Below, piece after piece: positions 53,994 to 61,014 of a stretch of DNA of 64,000 nt. Every line of letters starts with the position of its first letter. The first letter of the stretch is position 1. The notes under the pieces were generated by a model that was not told the origin of the DNA, did no database searches, and worked only from the letters and a program-made list of their open reading frames with translations. Origin of the DNA: DATMER01 sp963741305 (GTDB lineage: Bacteria > Acidobacteriota > Thermoanaerobaculia > Multivoradales > UBA5704); the NCBI GenBank assembly GCA_963741305.1, contig CAVUHL010000003.1:3286001-3350000 (forward strand), given 5' to 3'. Position numbers and translations under genes: made by a program.

Positions 53994-54845
53994 TCAGGCG
54001 ACTGGCGCCAGGATGGGAGAGGGAGGGTGGATCGGGTTCAGCCGGTCGATCTCCGCTTCGCTGGCGTGGTGGGCCACGGCGCCTTGCAGCGCGTGATGAA
54101 CCGAAGGTCCGCCCGCCAACACGTTGCCCCCGCGGAAGTAATGCCCGCTGCCGTCGAGGTCGGTGACCACGCCGCCGGCCTCCTGGATCAGCAGCACGCC
54201 GGCGCCGAGGTCCCAGGGCGAGAGCCGGAACTCGAAGAAGCCGTCGTAGACCCCGGCGGCCGTGTAGGCCAGGTCGAGCGCGGCCGAGCCGCAGCGGCGG
54301 ATGGCCTTGGCCTGCTGGAAGACCTCGCGGAAGACGGCCAGGTAGAGGTCCAGGGTGGGGAGCGCCCGGAACGGGTAGCCGGTCGCGAGGAACGCTCCGC
54401 CGAGCCCCTCGTGCCCCGAGACCTTCATGGGCTGGCCGTTCCAGAACGCGCCGCCGCCGCGCGTTGCCGTGAAGACGTTGCTCCCCTCGGGATCGATGAT
54501 GACCCCGGCGAGCACCTCATCCCCCTTGCGGCACGCCACGGAGCAGCAGTAAACGGGCAATCCCTGGAGGAAATTGGTGGTCCCATCCAGCGGATCGATC
54601 AGCCACTGGTAGTCGCCTTCGCCCTCGCCGGCCCCGCTCCCCTCCTCGGCCAGGATGCGATGGTCCGGGAAGCTCCGCCGGATCTCGGCCAGGACGGCGG
54701 CCTCGCTCTCGTGGTCGGCCTGGGTGACGAAGTCGTTCGTCCCCTTGCGGTCGATCGCGAGCCCTTCGTAGCGGAAGTACCGCTTGATCACATCGGACCC
54801 GGCCTGCGCCGCCGAGAGGGCGGTTGCGAGCAAATCGTCATACAT
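53994..54845 (-). CDS. Inositol monophosphatase family protein (SuhB-like)
   Basis: 283 residues, Mg-dependent phosphatase. Metal-binding motifs are present: ILAEEGSG, WLIDPLDGTTNFLQGLP and, near the end, SPWDLGAGVLLIQEAGG. Substrates of the family include inositol phosphates, fructose bisphosphate and PAP; SuhB also acts in rRNA antitermination. The exact role is not clear from context. It is in a run with the M23 and bactofilin-like genes. Confidence 0.9.
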   Translation of the reverse strand: MYDDLLATALSAAQAGSDVIKRYFRYEGLAIDRKGTNDFVTQADHESEAAVLAEIRRSFPDHRILAEEGSGAGEGEGDYQWLIDPLDGTTNFLQGLPVYCCSVACRKGDEVLAGVIIDPEGSNVFTATRGGGAFWNGQPMKVSGHEGLGGAFLATGYPFRALPTLDLYLAVFREVFQQAKAIRRCGSAALDLAYTAAGVYDGFFEFRLSPWDLGAGVLLIQEAGGVVTDLDGSGHYFRGGNVLAGGPSVHHALQGAVAHHASEAEIDRLNPIHPPSPILAPVA

Positions 54846-54884
54846 AGGGCGCTCATTATGCCAGCTTTGCGCCAGGAGGCCCTT

Positions 54885-56225
54885 CTACGGCAATTCCACC
54901 TCTTCAATTCCCGCCGCCAGGGAGATCGATTGCGGCAGATGCGTACCCTCCACCCAGACGATCCACTGCGACTCCAACTCGTCGCGCAGGTCGACCACCG
55001 CGGAGCGGAGCTTGGGAACGGTCGAGACGTCCTCGATCTTCCCCCAGGCCGCGAGGGGCGATGCCCCCCCTTCGTTCGTCTCCTCCGGCTTCACCACCGA
55101 CCAGATGAACAGGGGCACCCGGATCGAGGCCAGGTACTGGCGGACCGTGGCCGGATTGGAGAGGCTCGCATCCTCGGGGTCCGGGCCGATGACCACCACC
55201 ACGGCCCGGGGCCGGCTGCCTGACAGGGCCTGAACGCCGGCCACCGCCACGGCATCGGACAGCCGCTGTTTGCCGGGCACCCCGCCCGGGACCATCAGGC
55301 GGGTCAAGAGCCAGTGCATGCCTCCATCCTGGAGCGTGAAGGCGCGGGACCAGTCGAACAGCTCCGCCCGCTGGCCCGACGCGGAGTACGTCCGCGGCAC
55401 CGGATAGATGAATCGGACCTCGTCCTCTTTGCGCAGCCCGATCTCGTAGCGCAGGTAGTCGCCCTCGATGCTCAGCCTGCTGCTCATCCCCTGCCCCTGC
55501 ACCGTGCGCTTCTTCTTGTTCTCGCCGAGGCGGCCGAGCGCCTTGCTGACACCCAGCTCCCTGACCACGAACACCTCCGCCGGGCTCTTTTCCACGGCCG
55601 CCACGGTCAATGGCTTTCCGCCAGCGAGGAGCCGGCCCCGCAACGAGCCTGCCGTGAGCTTCCCCCGGCGGACCCGCACCGGGACCGCCGTCAGGTCGGT
55701 GGACACCGCCGAACCGTACTGGCCGCCGAAGACCACATCCCTGCGCGCCACCACGTTCGAGGGGAAATAGAGCTCGGCGCTCAGCACGTGAGCACTCTCG
55801 GGATCGTAGGCCGGCAGAGCCGTCCGGCCATCGGGTCCCAGGGCCAGCGGCTTGCCGTCGAGGGTGAGGTGGATCGACGTCGGTTGCGCGCCGGTGCGGC
55901 TCTGCCAGGTGAGCCAGGCCTTGGAAGGTTTGCCCGCCCCTTCGAGCACGATCTCCACCTCGGCCGGGGGCCGCGGGAGGTTGATCCATTGGCGCGTCCG
56001 CGCCACCTCCCGGCCTTCGGCGTCGAGGGCGCGCGCCACCAGCTCGTGCGGGACGAGCGTGCTCCCGAAGTTGATCTCCCCCTTCCAGGGAGGCTTCTCC
56101 ATACGCCCGGCGACCGTTCCGTCGAGCATCAGCTCCACGGCGGCGACGGGGCCTTCGACGGCCAGCTCCACGGGGTAGGTACCCAGGGTCAAACCGAGGA
56201 AAAGGGTGACGAAAGCGATCTGCAT
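54885..56225 (-). CDS. Secreted protein of unknown function
   Basis: 446 residues with a short signal peptide (IAFVTLFLGLTLGTYP). Beta-rich N-terminal half (VELAVEGPVAAVELMLDGTVAG recalls an Ig-like or bacterial-surface domain), then a mixed region. Near 330-380, RAVVVVIGPDPEDAS followed by IRVPLFIWSV resembles the core strands of the VWFA-related proteins of Acidobacteria, like the gene at 45548, but no MIDAS motif is visible. It probably starts the transcription unit that includes the monophosphatase 39 bp later. Confidence 0.65.
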   Translation of the reverse strand: MQIAFVTLFLGLTLGTYPVELAVEGPVAAVELMLDGTVAGRMEKPPWKGEINFGSTLVPHELVARALDAEGREVARTRQWINLPRPPAEVEIVLEGAGKPSKAWLTWQSRTGAQPTSIHLTLDGKPLALGPDGRTALPAYDPESAHVLSAELYFPSNVVARRDVVFGGQYGSAVSTDLTAVPVRVRRGKLTAGSLRGRLLAGGKPLTVAAVEKSPAEVFVVRELGVSKALGRLGENKKKRTVQGQGMSSRLSIEGDYLRYEIGLRKEDEVRFIYPVPRTYSASGQRAELFDWSRAFTLQDGGMHWLLTRLMVPGGVPGKQRLSDAVAVAGVQALSGSRPRAVVVVIGPDPEDASLSNPATVRQYLASIRVPLFIWSVVKPEETNEGGASPLAAWGKIEDVSTVPKLRSAVVDLRDELESQWIVWVEGTHLPQSISLAAGIEEVELP

Positions 56226-56276
56226 GGCGGCACCTCCCGAAGACCGGTGCCGTCATTCTAGCGGACGATGGGGGAT

Positions 56277-57056
56277 CTACCCGAAGAGGGGGACGGGCAC
56301 GCCGGTGCCGGAGCCGAAATATTCGCGGGAGTTGGCGCCCGGGAGGGCGAAGCCGTTGATCGCGATGCGCCGGGGGGCGGAGCCGCGGTTCTCCTCGCTG
56401 CGGTGCACGGTGTAGGGGCCGAAAAAGGCCGCGCTGCCTGCCGCGAGGAGAGCCGGAACTCCGGGCTGGCCACGGAAGCGGTTCCGCACCATGGCGGGAT
56501 CGAGGTGCCCGCTCCGGCTGGTGCGCGGGTAGAAGATCAGCGGGCCGTTCTCGGGCGTGGTGTCGTCGATCGCGACCACCGTCTGGATATAGCTGCCGCG
56601 GCCGTCCACGTCCCGCCACTCGGGGGTGCCGTAGCGCCGGTGCTCGCTGTCCTGGTGAGGCTCGAATTCCAGCCCGTCGTTCGGATACTTGGCGTGGAGC
56701 TGGTTGAGCAGGTGAACGGCCTTGTCCGAGTCGAAGAGCTGGCCGACGATCGCGGTCAGGCGCGGGTCCCGGGCGTTCGCGATGAAAGCCGGCTCGCAGC
56801 CGCCCGCCCAGACCACCCGCAGCAGGCGGCGCGTTTCATTCGCAATACCAAAGACAAACTGGCTGCCGCAATGCTCGATCTTGGTCTCTCCCTCCGCAGG
56901 GGGGAGATCCGCGGCGATCTCGCGCCCCAGGGCGCGCAGCCGCTCCGCGGCCTCTCCCAGCGCCACGACCTCGTCGAGCGAAAACAGCTTCTCTACGATG
57001 AGAAAGCCTTCGTCGTAAAACCGCCGGACCTCGGCCTGGGACAGCTCTCGGGACAT
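56277..57056 (-). CDS. Phytanoyl-CoA dioxygenase (PhyH) family oxygenase
   Basis: 259 residues, Fe(II)/2-oxoglutarate enzyme. The facial triad is His134 and Asp136 (EPHQDSEH) with His218 (YTVHRSEENRG), and Arg230 is placed to bind 2-oxoglutarate. The N-terminal ELSQAEVRRFYDEGFLIVEKLF is the usual start. The substrate is unknown; family members hydroxylate lipids and natural products. It is divergent from the MerR/TipAS regulator across about 100 bp, so the regulator may control it too. Confidence 0.85.
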   Translation of the reverse strand: MSRELSQAEVRRFYDEGFLIVEKLFSLDEVVALGEAAERLRALGREIAADLPPAEGETKIEHCGSQFVFGIANETRRLLRVVWAGGCEPAFIANARDPRLTAIVGQLFDSDKAVHLLNQLHAKYPNDGLEFEPHQDSEHRRYGTPEWRDVDGRGSYIQTVVAIDDTTPENGPLIFYPRTSRSGHLDPAMVRNRFRGQPGVPALLAAGSAAFFGPYTVHRSEENRGSAPRRIAINGFALPGANSREYFGSGTGVPVPLFG

Positions 57057-57084
57057 ATAGTTGAGTCAGTATAACACAGGGGGG

Positions 57085-57115
57085 TTGACCCTCACGCAAC
57101 GTGAGGCTGTACCTT
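57085..57115 (+). promoter_or_regulatory. MerR-type promoter with operator in a 19-bp spacer
   Basis: TTGACC (57085-57090) and TACCTT (57110-57115) form a -35/-10 pair with the over-long 19-bp spacer typical of MerR-controlled promoters. The spacer contains the perfect palindrome CTCACG-CAA-CGTGAG (57091-57105). The arrangement predicts autoregulation: binding of ligand would twist the spacer and switch the promoter on. Confidence 0.8.
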
Positions 57116-57157
57116 GACAATCATGCCGCCCGGAAGGGCCAGAAAGGAGCCGAGGCG

Positions 57158-57889
57158 ATGCGCTTGTGGAAGGTGGGAGAGCTGGCAAAGCAGACGGGCT
57201 TGACCGTCCGCGCGCTGCACCACTACGACGAGATCGGGCTGCTCACGCCTTCTCAGCGGAGCGCCTCCGGGTACCGGCTCTATGACGGGGACGATATTGC
57301 CCGGCTGCTGCAGATCCTGTCCCTGCGGCAGCTCGGGTTCTCCCTGGAGGAGATCCGCGACAGCCTGGCGAAGCCCGGCCTCTCGCTCCAGCGCGTCCTC
57401 GAGCTCCACATCGAGCGTCTCCGGGACGGGATCGAGCTGCAGCGCAAGCTGTGCAGCCGGTTGGAGACGGTGGCGGAGCGGCTGCGCTCGTCGGAGGTGG
57501 TCTCCGTCGAGGAATTCCTGGAAACCATGGAGGTAATGAACATGTTTGAGAAGTACTACACCCAGGAGCAGCTCCAGCAGTTGGAGGAGCGCAAGAAGAT
57601 GCTCGGCGAGGAGCACATCCGCGAAGTCGAGCAGGAGTGGCCGCGGCTCATCGCGCAGGTCCGCGAGGAGATGGCCAAGGGCACGGACCCGGCGAGCGAG
57701 GCCATGCAGCGCCTGTCCAAGCGCTGGATGGAGCTGGTGCAGGAGTTCACCGGTGGCGACCCGGGGATCACCCAGTCGCTCAAGGAGCTGTACCAGGGAG
57801 AGCCGTCCGTGCAACAGCGCAACGGCCTCGACCCCGGCATCTTCGCCTATGTCCAGCAGGCCGCCGCGGCCTCCCGCAAGTCTGACTGA
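57158..57889 (+). CDS. MerR-family regulator with TipAS-like ligand domain
   Basis: 243 residues from ATG 57158, preceded by AGAAAGGAG (57141-57149). The N-terminal winged HTH is LWKVGELAKQTGLTVRALHHYDEIGLL, followed by the dimer helix. The C-terminal half (about 125-235, from MNMFEKYYTQEQLQQLEERKK) matches the TipAS antibiotic-recognition domain, which captures thiopeptides and other amphipathic ligands. Its own promoter carries a MerR operator. Likely targets are itself and the divergent PhyH oxygenase. Confidence 0.9.
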   Translation: MRLWKVGELAKQTGLTVRALHHYDEIGLLTPSQRSASGYRLYDGDDIARLLQILSLRQLGFSLEEIRDSLAKPGLSLQRVLELHIERLRDGIELQRKLCSRLETVAERLRSSEVVSVEEFLETMEVMNMFEKYYTQEQLQQLEERKKMLGEEHIREVEQEWPRLIAQVREEMAKGTDPASEAMQRLSKRWMELVQEFTGGDPGITQSLKELYQGEPSVQQRNGLDPGIFAYVQQAAAASRKSD

Positions 57890-57895
57890 GAAGCA

Positions 57896-57930
57896 AGGGA
57901 CGGGGCTCCCTCGGGGCTCGTCCCGTCCCT
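57896..57930 (+). terminator. Hairpin after the MerR/TipAS gene
   Basis: AGGGACGGG (57896-57904) pairs with CCCGTCCCT (57922-57930) across a 17-base loop, starting six bases after the stop codon. A T-run is lacking, so termination may need Rho or be partial. Confidence 0.55.
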
Positions 57931-57940
57931 CCCAACCCCA

Positions 57941-57968
57941 TTGCTGTGATTTCAAATCTACGTATAAT
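57941..57968 (+). promoter_or_regulatory. Sigma-70-like promoter for the outer-membrane protein gene
   Basis: TTGCTG (57941-57946) and a consensus TATAAT (57963-57968) are 16 bp apart. A strong ribosome binding site, TGGAGGTGAG, lies at 58001-58010, just before ATG 58014. This is the clearest promoter in the window. Confidence 0.7.
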
Positions 57969-58013
57969 CCGGCAGCGTAAGAAGTAGACCTTTTTTGAAC
58001 TGGAGGTGAGAGC

Positions 58014-58847
58014 ATGACCTTGAGAACGGCAACTCAATTTGCAGTGCTATGCGTGCTGAGCCTGGCGTGCCTGCTGCCTTCGTCCGCAGGCGCCCTCGAC
58101 ATCACCGGCTTCCTGCCCGCCCAGGGCGGAGGGGACCTGGCCTTCTCCTTCACCTCGGAGGGCTATGACGAATTCTGGGTGGGCGAGACGAAGGTCTCCG
58201 ATCCCGGCGTGGGGGAGGTCGACATCACCAGCCTCTCCTTCTGGTTCGACTGGGGCTTCACGGACGACCTCGCCCTGGTGGGCAACGTCGCCCATGTGGA
58301 TGCCGAATCCGACGGCCTGGGCGGCTTCGAGGACAGCGGCCTTCAGGACCTCTCCGTCCTCCTCAAGTACCGGTTCCTCTCGTCCGGCCCGCACAGCCTC
58401 CTGGCCGCGGGCGGCGTCCGCACCCCTCTTTCGGACTATGAGGCGAACCTGCCGGTGGACCTGGGCGACGGCACCACGGACGTGCTCGCCCGCCTGGTGT
58501 ACCTGTTCAACCCCGGCGCGTTCTACTTCTCCCAACAGGTGGGCTACGACCTGCGCGGCGACGACGCCCCGGACGGCATCCCCATCTACACCGAGCTGGG
58601 CTTCACCACCGGTGCCCTGACCTGGATCGGCTTCTATTCGCAGCTCACCGCCCGCGACGGCACGGACATCGGTGACCCGGGCTTCACGTTCCCCAGCAAC
58701 AAAGACGAGTACAGCCGCGCCGGCGCCAAGCTCTACGCGCGGCTGGGCGAACGCTGGGGGTTCAGCGTGCTAGGCTTCACGACACTCGATGGCCGCAACT
58801 CGGGCGAGACCCAGGGCTTTTCCCTGGGGACGAACGTCCGCTTCTGA
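58014..58847 (+). CDS. Predicted outer-membrane beta-barrel protein
   Basis: 277 residues with a signal peptide (QFAVLCVLSLACLLPSSAGA). The rest is made of alternating aromatic and polar strands with acidic turns (for example DITSLSFWFDWGFTDDLALVGNVAHV) and ends in a C-terminal Phe (LGTNVRF), as expected for a barrel. It resembles the transporter-like or MetA-type outer-membrane family. Its function is unknown. It has its own promoter, and the haloperoxidase-like gene follows 18 bp after the stop. Confidence 0.75.
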   Translation: MTLRTATQFAVLCVLSLACLLPSSAGALDITGFLPAQGGGDLAFSFTSEGYDEFWVGETKVSDPGVGEVDITSLSFWFDWGFTDDLALVGNVAHVDAESDGLGGFEDSGLQDLSVLLKYRFLSSGPHSLLAAGGVRTPLSDYEANLPVDLGDGTTDVLARLVYLFNPGAFYFSQQVGYDLRGDDAPDGIPIYTELGFTTGALTWIGFYSQLTARDGTDIGDPGFTFPSNKDEYSRAGAKLYARLGERWGFSVLGFTTLDGRNSGETQGFSLGTNVRF

Positions 58848-58865
58848 AGATGTGAGGAGGAAACC

Positions 58866-60476
58866 ATGTTTAGGACAGTGGCTGTAGCCGGCGTTTGCCT
58901 TGCCCTGCTGGGGTCCGCGGCGCCTGGCCGGGCGGACGTGGTGTTGGACTGGAACAACGTGACCCTCAATGCGATCCGGGTGGACAAGACTTCGCCGCCG
59001 AAAGCCTCGCGCGCGCTCGCCATCGTCCATACGTCGATCTTCGATGCGGTCAACAGCGCCTCGGGCGGAGCCTACGAGCACTACATCGTGCCGCCCGTCG
59101 AATTCTTCGCTCCCATCTCGCTCGAAGCTGCTGCCGCGGCGGCCGCCCACACGGCGCTCGCTGACCTGTTCCCGGCCCAGAAAGCGACGTTCGATGCCGC
59201 CCTCGCTACCTCGCTGGCGGCGATTCCCGATGGTTCGGAAGAGGCCTCCGGCATCTCGTGGGGGAAGTCAGTCGCGGAGCAGGTTCTCGCCGCGCGCGAT
59301 GATGACGGCTCGGGCAACACCGTCGACTATGGAGTGCCGACCGGAGCCAACTGGTGGACGCCGACGCCGCCCGGCTTCGCGCCCGCCCTGCTGCCGGGCT
59401 GGGGGCTCGTCGAGCCCTGGGCCATGATGAGCGGCTCCCAGTTCCGGCAGGGCCCGCCACCTACGCCGCTCAGCCCCGAGTACACGGCGGCCTTCCTCGA
59501 GGTCGAGCGCCTCGGCCGGTCCAACAGTTCGGTCCGGACGGCCGACCAGACCCAGATTGCCCTGTTCTGGGCCGACGGCGGCGGCACGGCCACGCCGCCG
59601 GGCCACTGGCACGTCATTGCCCAAGGGATCTCGCAGGAGAAGCACCTCAGCCTGATCGAGAATGCCCGCCTCTTCGCCCTCCTCGCCATCGCCGGCGCCG
59701 ACGCGGCGATCGTCGCCTGGGACCACAAGTTCACCTACAACAACTGGCGGCCGGTGACCGGCATCCAGCACGCGGACACCGACGGCAACCCCGCGACTAC
59801 GGCCGACCCGGCCTGGACCTCGCTGATCGGGACGCCGCCGTTCCCCTCCTACACCTCGGGCCACAGCACCTTCAGCAGCGCAAGCGCCCGCCTGCTGGCG
59901 CTGTTCTTCGGCACCGACCAGATCTCCTTCTCCACCACCTCGGACGGCCTCCCCGGCGTCACCCGCTCGTTCACGCGGCTCTCCGGCGCCGCCGAGGAAG
60001 CCGGGCAGAGCCGGATCTACGGCGGCATCCACTGGCAGTTCGACAACGAAGCGGGGCTCGCGAGCGGCCAAGCCCTCGCGGAGCACGTGTTCTTCAACCT
60101 CCTCACGCCGCTCGACGCGCAAGCCGGCACCTGCGTCCCCGGTCCCAACACGCTCTGCCTCGTCGGCGGCCGCTTCAAGGTCGAGGCGGCCTGGCAAACG
60201 GCAAACGCCCACGGGCCTGCTTCCGCGGCGGTCCTCGGCGGGGATTCAGGCAGCTTCTGGTTCTTCGACGCGGACAACACCGAGCTGACCGTCAAGGTGC
60301 TCGACGCGTGCGTCGGCTTCGACCGCTACTGGGTCTTCGCCAGCGGCCTGACCAACGTCGAGGTGCTGATCAAGGTGACGGACACCCAGACCCGCCACGT
60401 CCGCCAGTACTTCAACCCGCAGGGCAAGCCGTTCGCGCCCATCCAGGACACGAACGCTTTCGCTTCCTGCCCGTAA
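58866..60476 (+). CDS. Secreted vanadium-haloperoxidase/PAP2-like protein with C-terminal WFFD domain
   Basis: 536 residues with a signal peptide (VAVAGVCLALLGSAAPGRA). The PAP2/haloperoxidase core carries the vanadate/phosphate motifs KFTYNNWRP, PSYTSGHSTF and SRIYGGIHWQFD. About 110 C-terminal residues, from CVPGPNTLCLVGGRF through SGSFWFFDADN to QDTNAF, form a separate domain found at the end of many secreted acidobacterial proteins. The core may oxidise halides or act as a phosphatase; the motifs alone do not decide this. Transcription probably starts at the promoter before the barrel gene. Confidence 0.85.
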   Translation: MFRTVAVAGVCLALLGSAAPGRADVVLDWNNVTLNAIRVDKTSPPKASRALAIVHTSIFDAVNSASGGAYEHYIVPPVEFFAPISLEAAAAAAAHTALADLFPAQKATFDAALATSLAAIPDGSEEASGISWGKSVAEQVLAARDDDGSGNTVDYGVPTGANWWTPTPPGFAPALLPGWGLVEPWAMMSGSQFRQGPPPTPLSPEYTAAFLEVERLGRSNSSVRTADQTQIALFWADGGGTATPPGHWHVIAQGISQEKHLSLIENARLFALLAIAGADAAIVAWDHKFTYNNWRPVTGIQHADTDGNPATTADPAWTSLIGTPPFPSYTSGHSTFSSASARLLALFFGTDQISFSTTSDGLPGVTRSFTRLSGAAEEAGQSRIYGGIHWQFDNEAGLASGQALAEHVFFNLLTPLDAQAGTCVPGPNTLCLVGGRFKVEAAWQTANAHGPASAAVLGGDSGSFWFFDADNTELTVKVLDACVGFDRYWVFASGLTNVEVLIKVTDTQTRHVRQYFNPQGKPFAPIQDTNAFASCP

Positions 60477-60484
60477 GGTTTGAA

Positions 60485-60513
60485 TCCGGAGACGGCATCT
60501 CGCCGTCTCCGGA
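60485..60513. terminator. Strong hairpin after the haloperoxidase-like gene
   Basis: TCCGGAGACGGC pairs perfectly with GCCGTCTCCGGA around the five-base loop ATCTC. It starts nine bases after the stop and serves the plus strand, and may also serve the converging SnoaL-like gene. No T-run follows. Confidence 0.7.
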
Positions 60514-60587
60514 CCAGCCCGGATCTACTGGCAGTAGCACTGCACGGTCGGCCCTTCGCCGCAAACGGGGCCAGGCTCGTCGCAGGA

Positions 60588-60959
60588 CTACGTGGCCGCC
60601 CAATATTCTTCCCATTCCAGGTCGGAGGTGTGCTGGTACTCCCGCCAGCGAACGATCAGGTTTTCGCGGACCTCGATCCAGACGGTTCCGTGATAGCGAT
60701 GAGTCCCCTCATAGGTGTATTCCGCCACTCCGACTTGGCACTCCTCATCGAAGATGGAGTCGTGCCAGACCGTGCTCTGATCACACCCTTCGTCGTCCCG
60801 GAAGAACTCCAGGAGCTCGGCCCGCGACCTGATCCGGTAGCGCGCCGGATCGGCGTAGCGCACGTCCTCTGCGAAAAAGCTCGCCACCTTCTCGTAATCC
60901 CTGTCCGCCCAGCCCATGGCGAGGGCTTGGAGCATGGCCTCGAACTCTTGTCGTTTCAT
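60588..60959 (-). CDS. SnoaL/NTF2-like small protein
   Basis: 123 residues of the cone-shaped NTF2 fold: the N-terminal helix MLQALAMGWADRDYEKVASFFAEDVRYADP is diagnostic for the SnoaL-like family. WVEIRENLIVRWREYQ-type strands follow. Members are small isomerases, hydrolases or binding proteins, and no role can be given. The TAG stop is followed by 20 more in-frame codons with four Cys codons before the next stop. It is divergent from the Ser/Thr kinase, 55 bp away. Confidence 0.8.
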   Translation of the reverse strand: MKRQEFEAMLQALAMGWADRDYEKVASFFAEDVRYADPARYRIRSRAELLEFFRDDEGCDQSTVWHDSIFDEECQVGVAEYTYEGTHRYHGTVWIEVRENLIVRWREYQHTSDLEWEEYWAAT

Positions 60960-61014
60960 TAGATGATCTCCTTGCGCATGCTAACCTTTCACCAGCTTTC
61001 AGGAGGACGTTTTC

